Source: Puniceicoccales bacterium (GTDB lineage Bacteria > Verrucomicrobiota > Verrucomicrobiia > Opitutales > UBA953). From it: DNA of 9,473 nucleotides. The notes under the pieces are model-generated. The model was not told the origin of the DNA. It saw only the letters and a list, made by a program, of their open reading frames with translations, and made no database searches. Shown one piece after another: positions 1 to 5,608 of the stretch. Numbering within the stretch: position 1 is the first letter of the stretch; the number at the start of each line of letters is the position of its first letter. A program made the translations under genes and the position numbers. The stretch is taken from the NCBI GenBank assembly GCA_031289285.1, contig JAITPT010000261.1, forward strand, positions 1 through 9,473, given 5' to 3'.

Positions 1-44
1 GCACACGTCCAAATCATCTGCGCCCTACCTGCGTTATCTGCGGT
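1..44. repeat. CTGCG-rich direct repeat, copy 1 (cut by window edge)
   Basis: Positions 1-44 match positions 201-271 apart from a few substitutions and a block of about 28 bases present only in the second copy. Both copies start with GCACACGTCCAAATCA and end with CCTGCGTTATCTGCGGT. The motif CTGCG recurs about every 9-11 bases. Read on the minus strand the unit ends as ACCGCAGATAACGCAG, the kind of dispersed non-coding repeat often seen between genes. The left end may continue beyond the window. No function can be assigned. Confidence 0.6.
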
Positions 45-200
45 CCCCCTCTTCGTTCTCGAAAATTTAACCAGGCTAATATATCCGCTTGACCGCAAAA
101 GGACATTCGGCACGGAACGCGGGACGCGACACACAGTTTCTCGTTTTCTACTCACGCAAAAACAAACATACCGCACACTCCGCACGGCTTCGCACACCCC
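45..200. other. non-coding spacer between the two CTGCG-rich repeats
   Basis: I see no credible gene here. The stretch contains an AT-rich patch (about 60-95) and, near 170-207, several closely spaced CGCAC or CGCACAC motifs. The short open frames that cross it are rich in Arg, Pro, Thr and His, as expected from translated repeats, and have no recognisable domain. It lies downstream of the minus-strand corA gene. I found no convincing rho-independent terminator for that gene. Confidence 0.5.
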
Positions 201-271
201 GCACACGTCCAAATCACCTGCGCCCTGTCTGCCCTATCTGCGTTATTTGGCCTACCTGCGTTATCTGCGGT
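201..271. repeat. CTGCG-rich direct repeat, copy 2 (expanded)
   Basis: This is the second copy of the repeat at 1-44, in the same orientation. It carries an internal expansion of about 28 bases that adds further CTGC(G) motifs (CTGCCCTAT, CTGCGTTAT). It ends about 15 bases downstream of the corA stop codon, so the 3' untranslated end of the corA transcript would contain it. The internal expansion fits slippage or unequal recombination among the CTGCG sub-units. Confidence 0.65.
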
Positions 272-285
272 TTTCTCCTTTGGAT

Positions 286-1698
286 TTATATCCACTTTTT
301 GCGTTTGAATAACAGAAAGATGCCGCCTGCGAATGTTGCCATTAGGCCGAGACAAACGGGATAACCGTAGGGAGATTCGAGTTCGGGCATAAACTTGAAG
401 TTCATCCCGTAGAGGCCGACGACAAAGGTTAGCGGAATGAAAATCGAACTCATCACAGTGAGGACTCGGATGATGTCGTTGGTTTTGCGTTCTTGCAAGG
501 TGTGGTGGTAATCCTGCAAATCTTGCAAAATCGCCCGTGCGTGCTCCACACGGTCACCGACGCGCAAGACGTGGTCGTTTAAGTCGCTGATATACATTTC
601 GGGAAAATCGTCGAAGAGGTGGTTGTCGCAGGCACGTATAGAAGAGACGATTTTTCCCAGCGGCGAGACAAGCCGACGCAAGCGCACGACAAACCGTTTG
701 AGCGCATAAACCGTCTCGACGTTGATGTCCGGCTCCTTGGGGAGGATTTTGTCCTCGAGGTCGTCAATGGCGTCCTCGATTTCCTCGGTGAGGTAGAGCA
801 TTCGGTCAACAAGCGTGTCGAAGAGCGCGTAGAAGAGAAAGCCGGGACGCCAGAACCGTGCACGTTTTGTATTCTCAATGATACGCCGTTCAACGGCCTC
901 AAAAATCAGGTCGCGGTTTTCGTGGAAAGAGATGACGAAGTTGGGGCCTGCCAAGATAGAGATTTGCTGCCCACGCGGGTCGCTGCCGTCGTCATCGTCG
1001 TCGCTGGTGTTGTTGTCCGACGCGGCGGCGTTTGGCGCGACGGCGGCGTCATCGAGGGGCACGTTTTCGAGCGACTCCTCGCCATCGCCGTCGCCGTCGT
1101 TGTTTTTTGGCAACACGGCGTCGCCGAGGCGGAGGTGGACGGCGTTGGCGACGGCGAGGATGATTTCCTCTTCTTTCCCCGCGCCGTTTTCCTCGCTTTC
1201 GCCGTATTCGTCGAACTTCGGGCGCGACCAAATGGAGAGGATGTCTTCTTGCGCGAGCATGGGGATGCGAAACATGCCGCCGACGAGGTGGACGATGTCG
1301 GGGTCGGTGAGGCCCATCATTTGCACCCAGACGACGCCAGTGTTTTCGGAGCGGTCGTCGCGCAAAAACGAGGAGAGGCCGCTGGGGTCGGAGAACTCGC
1401 GTGTTTCGTAGCGGTTGCGGTTATACCAGATGAGGCGGAAGCGCGTCGGCCCTTCGCTTTCAAACGGGCTTGCGGCGGGCAACTCGCCCGGCGCGCGCCC
1501 GATTTCGGAGGGGTCGTGTTCCGGCGCGTCCTCGGTGTCGCGCGACGTGGGCGCGATGCCCTCGGAGGGCAACGGCTCGCGGGTCTCGTCGGTGATGCCG
1601 AGCTTTTCGCGTTGCAGCCGATTGCGCTCCTCGCGGGAAGTTTGCGCACGCTGAAATGCGCGGCGTCGGCGTTTGGAACGGCGGCTCATACGCGGCAC
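286..1698 (-). CDS. corA: CorA-family magnesium/cobalt transport protein with acidic insertion
   Basis: CorA proteins are inner-membrane pentameric channels that let Mg2+ (also Co2+, Ni2+) into the cell and are gated by Mg2+ binding to the cytoplasmic domain. The 470-residue product has the hallmark YGMNF (430-434) at the end of TM1 (about 411-429). A short outer loop with MPEL follows, then TM2 (about 446-464) and a basic end KRKKWI. The GMNF/MPEL/KKKW arrangement closely resembles Thermotoga maritima CorA as I recall it. Family members are usually about 310-350 residues. The surplus here is a charged, Arg-rich N-terminal extension (about 1-85) and an Asp-rich insertion (about 198-242) inside the cytoplasmic domain. 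The GTG at 1698 is preferred over the ATG at 1689 because GGAG sits 7 bases upstream of it. The gene is divergent from feoA. Confidence 0.92.
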   Translation of the reverse strand: MPRMSRRSKRRRRAFQRAQTSREERNRLQREKLGITDETREPLPSEGIAPTSRDTEDAPEHDPSEIGRAPGELPAASPFESEGPTRFRLIWYNRNRYETREFSDPSGLSSFLRDDRSENTGVVWVQMMGLTDPDIVHLVGGMFRIPMLAQEDILSIWSRPKFDEYGESEENGAGKEEEIILAVANAVHLRLGDAVLPKNNDGDGDGEESLENVPLDDAAVAPNAAASDNNTSDDDDDGSDPRGQQISILAGPNFVISFHENRDLIFEAVERRIIENTKRARFWRPGFLFYALFDTLVDRMLYLTEEIEDAIDDLEDKILPKEPDINVETVYALKRFVVRLRRLVSPLGKIVSSIRACDNHLFDDFPEMYISDLNDHVLRVGDRVEHARAILQDLQDYHHTLQERKTNDIIRVLTVMSSIFIPLTFVVGLYGMNFKFMPELESPYGYPVCLGLMATFAGGIFLLFKRKKWI

Positions 1699-1871
1699 AA
1701 TGTTTCTCCGGTCTCAAAAGCGGAAGGCTAAAAATACATCCGCAAAATACACCCGTCGCGCCGTGCGCGCAGGAAACGCGGCACTTGCAATCGAGACTTG
1801 TTTGCAAATCTGAGGTTGCGCTTTTGCTGCCGACTCGCATGTAGGGGCGGCTTTTTCCTTAACTTTCGCCA
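1699..1871. promoter_or_regulatory. divergent corA / feoAB promoter region with paired TTGCAA palindromes
   Basis: These 173 bases separate two divergent metal-transport units, so both promoters should lie here. Two copies of the self-complementary hexamer TTGCAA occur at 1785-1790 and 1802-1807, 17 bases apart start to start, and ACTTG also recurs around them. This could be an operator or chance. I looked for a Fur box (GATAAT-type inverted repeat) and saw none. AT-rich TATTTT words on the minus strand (1749-1744, 1736-1731) could serve as corA -10 elements but lack a good -35 partner. No riboswitch fold was recognised. Confidence 0.35.
1706..1709 (-). promoter_or_regulatory. Shine-Dalgarno GGAG that decides the corA start
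   Basis: On the minus strand GGAG ends 7 bases before GTG (1698-1696) and 16 bases before the in-frame ATG (1689-1687). The spacing favours GTG, giving a protein that begins MPRMSRR. It is one of the few clear ribosome binding sites in the window; feoA and the HzsA-related gene have none that is obvious. Confidence 0.5.
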
Positions 1872-2189
1872 ATGCGCTCTATTCCACTTCCGCAACTTTC
1901 CAACGGGCAACGTGCCCGCGTTACCCGCCTCCGCACGGAGCGCCCTGTTGACCAGCGGCTCCTCGCGTTTGGTCTCATGCCGGGCGCGGTGCTCGAGTTT
2001 TCGGCGTCTGCGCCGCTGGGCGACCCCATCGCGGTCTTTTTCCAAAACCAGTGTGTGAGCTTGCGTCGCGCCGAGGCGTTTTCCGTCGAGGTAGAACTAC
2101 TCGAAACACCCGCCAGCACCGGTGCCGCCGCCGCCTCTCCCGCCGTCTCTGCTCCTGCTGCTAAAACCCCGCCAGCTGCCGCGCTATGA
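1872..2189 (+). CDS. feoA: FeoA, ferrous iron transport accessory protein
   Basis: FeoA is a small cytoplasmic SH3-like protein needed for Fe(II) uptake by FeoB. The 105-residue product shows the family pattern: N-terminal PLPQLSNGQRARV, then the RLLAFGLMPGAVLEF core (about 29-43), and a last strand containing VSLRRAEAFSVEVEL (about 62-76). The family is usually 75-85 residues long. Here the domain is followed by a low-complexity Ala/Pro tail of about 28 residues (about 78-105). The stop overlaps the feoB start (ATGA, 2186-2189), which implies translational coupling. No clear Shine-Dalgarno precedes the ATG, but the reading frame upstream offers no better start. Identification rests on the motif plus the feoB neighbour. 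Confidence 0.9.
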   Translation: MRSIPLPQLSNGQRARVTRLRTERPVDQRLLAFGLMPGAVLEFSASAPLGDPIAVFFQNQCVSLRRAEAFSVEVELLETPASTGAAAASPAVSAPAAKTPPAAAL

Positions 2190-4480
2190 AGAACACACCG
2201 GAACGTCCGCCGCTGGTCGCCATCCTCGGCAACCCCAACACCGGCAAATCCACGATTTTTAACGCGCTCACGGGCTTGCGCCAACGCATCGGCAACTACC
2301 CGGGCGTGACTATCTCGAAGACCTCTGGCTCGCTAAAAATCTCTGGCGTGGGGCGCGTCGAGCTGCTCGATTTGCCCGGTCTCTACAGCCTCGCCGCCGC
2401 CTCGCTCGACGAGCGCATCGTGATAGACGCGCTCTGCGGACGTCTCCCGGGCACACCCATTCCCGACGCGCTTGTGTGCGTCGCCGACGCCACCAACCTG
2501 CGCCGCCACCTCTTCCTCGTGTTGCAAGCCGCCGAGCTTGGCATCCCGCTGATGCTCGTGCTCAACCACGCCGACATCGTCGAGAAACGCGGCATCCGCA
2601 TAGACGCCGCGCTGCTCTCGCGGCGGCTCGGCGGCATCCCTGTCGCCCTCGTCTCGGCGCGGCGCGGCGGTGCTCTCGACGACGTGCGCGACGGCATCGC
2701 GAAACTCATTTTGGAAAAACCGCGCATGGAACCGCTCACGTGGAAACCCTGCGTGGCGGAGGCGTTGCAAATCTTGGACGACGGTCTCGCACGGGAAACC
2801 TCTGCGAAGGTCGGTCAGCCTTGCCCGCTCTCCGGTGCCGAGTTGCAACGGCTGCTCTTCGACACCGCCACGCCCGTGCTCGACCACGTGCCGTGCCCCG
2901 CCGAGACCATCCAGCGGCTCATCCGCGCCGCCCGCGAGCTTGTCCGCCGCGGCGGTTACAACCCGCTCGCCGCCGAGTCCGTGCTCCACTACGAGCGCAT
3001 CGCCTCGGTGCTCAAAGACGCCGTGACGGACGACCCGGGCGTCACCGCCCTCACGCGCAGCATAGACCGCGTGTTGCTCCATCGCGTCTTCGGCGCACTC
3101 ATATTTTTTGCGTTAATGGTCGTCGTGTTTCTCGCCGTGTTCTCACTGGCGAGCATCCCGCAGGACTGGATAGGGGCGGGTGTTGACTGGTTGAAAGATG
3201 CGGCGGGCGGCGCGCTCGAAGGCTCGCCCGTCCTCCAAAGCCTCGCCACCGACGGCATCATCGCAGGCGTCGGTGCGTTCCTCGTGTTTCTGCCGCAAAT
3301 CCTAATTCTCTTCTTCTTCATCGCGCTGCTCGAAGACAGCGGCTACATGGCGCGCGCCGCGTTTCTCATGGACAAGCTGTTCGCGTGGTGCGGTCTCAAC
3401 GGAAAATGTTTTGTGCCCATGCTCTCGGGCTACGCCTGCGCCGTCCCGGGCGTCCTCGCCACGCGCACCATCGAAGACCCCAAGGCGCGGCTGGCGACGA
3501 TTTTTCTCGTGCCCTTCATGAGCTGCTCGGCACGTTTGCCCGTCTATACGCTGATGATCGCCGCCTTCGTGACGCCCCTCTGCGGCGAATTTTACGGCGG
3601 TCTGGCGATGCTCGCGATGTATCTGGCTGGCCTCGCGGTCGCTGTTCCGGCGGCATGGGTGCTCACGCGCTTTGTCCTGAAAACGCGCCCCCAGCCCTTC
3701 CTGCTCGAGCTGCCGCGCTACGAGATGCCCAAGCCGCACGACGTGCTCTGGCGCGTCTGGCAGAGCGGCTTCGAGTTCGTGAAACGCGCCGGCACCATCA
3801 TTTTTGCAATCACCGTCATCGTCTGGGCGCTGCTCTATTTCCCGCACGACGACGCAGTGGAAGAACAGGTGAAAAAAGAGTTTGCCGCCGAGCAAGCGCA
3901 AGAGGCGGGTAAAACGCCGGCGGCAGTGGCGACGGCGGCAACGGCTCCCGTGGCAGTCGAAGGCGCCGCCGCTGCGGAGGCACCCGCGGACGACGCGGAC
4001 GACGCTGCCAAGGCGGAGGCTGACGCGCTGAAGCACCGCACGGAGGCTGCGCACATTGGCAACAGTTACCTCGGGCGTTTCGGCAAGTTTGCCCAGCCGA
4101 TTTTTGCGCCGGCGGGTTTTGACTGGAAAATCACAATTGGTATCCTTGCGAGTTTTCCGGCGCGCGAGGTCATCGTCTCTACGCTGGGCATCACTTACAG
4201 TCTTGGCGGCGAGGTCGAGGCGGACGACGCCGACTTAAAAACTTCGCTCGCCAAATCTGTGTGGGCGGACGGCGTGAACGTCGGCAAGCCCATTTTCACC
4301 TTGCCTGTGGTGTTTGGCATCATGCTCTTTTTCGCCCTGTGTTCGCAGTGTGGTGCCACGCTTTCCGTCATTGCAAAAGAAGCTGGCTGGCGTTGGGCCG
4401 CCGCGTCCTTTGTCTTTATGACCACGCTTGCATGGGTCGCCGCCGTCGCCTGTTTCCAAATCGGCTCCCTGCTAACGTAG
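2186..4480 (+). CDS. feoB: FeoB, Fe(II) transporter with N-terminal GTPase domain
   Basis: FeoB imports ferrous iron across the inner membrane under control of its G domain. The 764-residue product carries G1 GNPNTGKST (15-23), switch I YPGVTISKTSG (about 38-48), G3 DLPG (62-65), G4 NHAD (127-130, an NxxD form) and G5 SAR (157-159). The membrane domain has two related Gate halves: VFLPQILILFF-SGYMARAAFLMD (about 367-396) with GKCFVPMLSGYACAVPG and ATRTIEDPKARLATIFLVPFMSCSARLP (about 425-452), then FDWKITIGILASFPAREVIVSTLGI (about 645-669). It ends normally after CSQCGATLSVI and a last membrane helix. An Ala/Asp-rich insertion of about 50 residues (about 565-620) lies before the conserved NSYLGRFGKF segment. 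The gene overlaps feoA by four bases, and no feoC follows. Its last codons and stop fall inside a tandem repeat. Confidence 0.95.
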   Translation: MKNTPERPPLVAILGNPNTGKSTIFNALTGLRQRIGNYPGVTISKTSGSLKISGVGRVELLDLPGLYSLAAASLDERIVIDALCGRLPGTPIPDALVCVADATNLRRHLFLVLQAAELGIPLMLVLNHADIVEKRGIRIDAALLSRRLGGIPVALVSARRGGALDDVRDGIAKLILEKPRMEPLTWKPCVAEALQILDDGLARETSAKVGQPCPLSGAELQRLLFDTATPVLDHVPCPAETIQRLIRAARELVRRGGYNPLAAESVLHYERIASVLKDAVTDDPGVTALTRSIDRVLLHRVFGALIFFALMVVVFLAVFSLASIPQDWIGAGVDWLKDAAGGALEGSPVLQSLATDGIIAGVGAFLVFLPQILILFFFIALLEDSGYMARAAFLMDKLFAWCGLNGKCFVPMLSGYACAVPGVLATRTIEDPKARLATIFLVPFMSCSARLPVYTLMIAAFVTPLCGEFYGGLAMLAMYLAGLAVAVPAAWVLTRFVLKTRPQPFLLELPRYEMPKPHDVLWRVWQSGFEFVKRAGTIIFAITVIVWALLYFPHDDAVEEQVKKEFAAEQAQEAGKTPAAVATAATAPVAVEGAAAAEAPADDADDAAKAEADALKHRTEAAHIGNSYLGRFGKFAQPIFAPAGFDWKITIGILASFPAREVIVSTLGITYSLGGEVEADDADLKTSLAKSVWADGVNVGKPIFTLPVVFGIMLFFALCSQCGATLSVIAKEAGWRWAAASFVFMTTLAWVAAVACFQIGSLLT

Positions 4481-4558
4481 CGGGCACGGCGGCAGTGGTC
4501 GTAACGTAGCGCACGGGGACTTGCAGTCGTAACGCAGACTGCCAAGTCTGCTTCTGAG
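4473..4558. repeat. three-unit ~28-bp tandem repeat overlapping the feoB stop
   Basis: Three successive units begin with TAACG(T/C)AG at 4473, 4502 and 4530. The first two also share CACGG and a (G)GCAGT...TCG ending, and the third diverges into a hairpin. The first unit contributes the feoB stop codon (ACG TAG at 4475-4480). This looks like a small REP-type repeat that grew at the end of the gene. Confidence 0.5.
4518..4548 (+). terminator. strong hairpin 3' of feoB (processing/stability or weak terminator)
   Basis: GACTTGCAGTC (4518-4528) pairs with GACTGCCAAGTC (4537-4548) through 11 base pairs with one bulged C and an 8-base loop. The alternative stem GCAGACT/AGTCTGC (4534-4540 with 4545-4551, loop GCCA) uses some of the same bases. 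There is no T-run after the stem, so a classical rho-independent terminator is doubtful. A 3'-end-protecting hairpin or REP element is as likely. Confidence 0.4.
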
Positions 4559-4582
4559 TGCTTCCGATGCTTCCGAGGGACA

Positions 4583-4595
4583 GCCCCGAGGGGGC
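4583..4595 (+). repeat. short GC hairpin GCCCC-GAG-GGGGC
   Basis: A perfect five-base-pair GC stem with a three-base loop lies just upstream of the isolated REP-like unit. It follows the duplicated word GCTTCCGA (around 4559-4575). It may be part of the same mobile repeat or an extra terminator-like stem for feoAB. Confidence 0.3.
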
Positions 4596-4598
4596 ATT

Positions 4599-4686
4599 CA
4601 GCAGTATTGTGCCAAGCGTGAGCGCGGGCAAAAACAATCGCCATCTTAGAGTGTCAAATGAAAAAGGGTCTGTCCCTTTTTTGTGT
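4599..4686 (-). repeat. isolated REP-like unit with perfect hairpin (4661-4681)
   Basis: From CAGCAG at 4599 to GTGT at 4686 this matches about 88 bases of the 143-bp tandem unit found at 5114-5399. It includes the TGTGCCAAGCGTG and GCGGGCAAAAACAA blocks and GTGTCAAATG. Its hairpin is the perfect form: stem AAAAAGGG (4661-4668), loop TCTGT, stem CCCTTTTT (4674-4681). A- and T-runs flank the GC core on both strands, so it could act as a two-way terminator between the convergent feoB and HzsA-related genes. Homology to the array stops abruptly on both sides. Confidence 0.75.
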
Positions 4687-4779
4687 CGCCGACCCCGCGC
4701 CCCCCGTGCCCTCCCGTCACAAGCCGCCCTCGCCGCCAAACTAATCGCCACCGCCGAACGCTACATCGCCAGCATCTAA
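4687..4779 (+). pseudogene. possible 3' remnant of a coding sequence
   Basis: From just after the REP-like unit to a TAA at 4777-4779, one frame reads as protein-like, Ala-rich sequence ending AALAAKLIATAERYIASI. Codons use G/C at third positions as in the real genes. There is no start of its own. The frame upstream is only translated repeat. It could be the surviving tail of a gene cut by repeat insertion, or chance in GC-rich DNA. No family is recognised. Confidence 0.2.
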
Positions 4780-4886
4780 GGGTAGCTGGCGAAATAAATG
4801 TAAATCCCAATCGCGAACGGCACGACGCCCACACAAAAAAAGTCAAAGCAACACACCGAGTAGAAAAGTTTTTCTTCGTTTGTCAT
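4776..4886 (-). CDS. possible small membrane peptide, 36 residues
   Basis: An ATG at 4886-4884 opens a 36-residue frame ending at TAG (4778-4776). The product has a short charged start, MTNEEKLFYS, followed by a hydrophobic stretch (about residues 8-33) with the parts VCCFDFFCVGVV and PFAIGIYIYFASYP. This would form one transmembrane helix with the acidic N terminus on one side. No Shine-Dalgarno is evident, and I do not recognise a family. It lies in the insert between two REP-like hairpins, in the same orientation as the HzsA-related gene. The unusual composition for a GC-rich region (many Phe, Tyr, Ile, Cys) argues mildly for selection. A random open frame of this length is also possible. 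Confidence 0.3.
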   Translation of the reverse strand: MTNEEKLFYSVCCFDFFCVGVVPFAIGIYIYFASYP

Positions 4887-5110
4887 AACTGCGCCACCAC
4901 AACACACCGAACTACAGACTTCAACTATAAACATGCCAGACATCAACTACACCACTCACCACCACTCACCACGTCCGCATCACACACCACGTCCACCATG
5001 TCCAACACGCCCACCACCACGTCTGCCCTCTACTCCCTCGCCAACGCCGCTGCCGAAATCCGCCTCGCGCACCCCTCGCGCCCCAAAGCTACATCACCGC
5101 AGGCCCCTAA
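4887..5110. other. low-complexity CACCAC stretch and possible gene remnant before the array
   Basis: Positions about 4945-5025 are dominated by CACCACT, CACCACGTCC and CACACACC words; ACCACGTC occurs three times. From the ATG at 4998-5000 a frame reads MSNTPTTTSALYSLANAAAE and continues IRLAHPSRPK before running into translated array. In a neighbouring frame the stretch ends SYITAGP with TAA at 5108-5110, four bases before the first hairpin. This resembles the ending at 4765-4779 (GCTACATC(G/A)CC near the stop in both). A decayed short gene is possible, but no gene is supported firmly. Confidence 0.25.
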
Positions 5111-5113
5111 ACG

Positions 5114-5430
5114 AAAAAGTGTCTGTCCCTTTTTGTGCCCATGCGAGGGAACCCGCAGTAACCGGATGCGCGACGTAAAGAAACGAAGGGGCGGCAGCAG
5201 TGTTGTGCCAAGCGTGGGCGCGGGCAAAAACAACTGCCGCCTTAGAGTGTCAAATGACAAAGTGTCTGTCCCTTTTTGTGTCCACGCGAGGGAACCCGCA
5301 GTAACCGGATGTGCGACGTAAAGGAACGAAGGCGCGGCAGCAGTGTTGTGCCAAGCGTGGGTGCGGGCAAAAACAATCGCCGTTTTGGAGTGTCAAACGA
5401 AAAAGTGTCTGTCCCTTTTTGTGCGTTTTG
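5114..5430 (-). repeat. 143-bp tandem REP-like array, two full units plus partial third
   Basis: Unit 1 spans 5114-5256 and unit 2 spans 5257-5399. They have exactly the same length and differ at 13 of 143 positions by my count (about 91% identity), mostly transitions. A third unit begins at 5400 and fades after about 25-30 bases. Each unit starts with a hairpin (5114-5134, 5257-5277, 5400-5420) whose minus-strand form is AAAAAGGG, loop ACAGA, CACTTTTT, followed by C(A/G)TTTGACA. Long frames through the array on both strands are translated repeat, not genes. The same core recurs beside the RAYT gene, which suggests RAYT-driven spread. Confidence 0.85.
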
Positions 5431-5608
5431 GTGCGAGAAACACCTTTTACCCTTATGAGCATGGTGGCAGAGGGCGCGGAGCATTTCTCTACACCCGACG
5501 ACACCGCTTTCAAAGCGGAGGGGAATGCGCCTTCACAAATCCACGAAGCACGTCTGTCACAACGTGTTCTGGCAAAACGACCCGAATCAACTACCGTTTT
5601 TAGGATTA
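5431..5608. other. spacer at the 3' end of the HzsA-related gene with one palindrome
   Basis: No gene is supported. The quasi-palindrome CCGCTTT-C-AAAGCGG lies at 5504-5518 and could fold as CCGCT-TTCAA-AGCGG. It lies about 90 bases downstream of the minus-strand stop at 5609 and has no adjoining T-run. A plus-strand frame starting at the ATG 5457-5459 reads as a plausible peptide for about 45 codons, then continues into the antisense of the HzsA-related gene; I do not call it. Confidence 0.35.

Noticed and set aside
619..1731. 370-codon open frame antisense to corA
   Set aside because: It is a mirror of a GC-rich gene with G/C-ending codons; the product is Val/Ala/Arg-rich with no domain, while the opposite strand encodes a clear CorA.
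1710..1871. Fur box upstream of feoA
   Set aside because: No GATAAT-like inverted or hexameric array was found, although iron regulation would be expected.
4683..5321. Long plus-strand and minus-strand frames across the tandem array
   Set aside because: The protein repeats exactly where the DNA repeats (for example VPFLCPCEGTRSNRM), so it is translated repeat rather than a gene.
5114..5420. CRISPR array
   Set aside because: The repeat unit is 143 bases with no spacers; successive units are homologous along their whole length, and no cas gene is present.
5457..5608. Small plus-strand frame from the ATG at 5457
   Set aside because: Reads plausibly for about 45 codons but runs on into antisense of a real gene with no stop, Shine-Dalgarno or known family.
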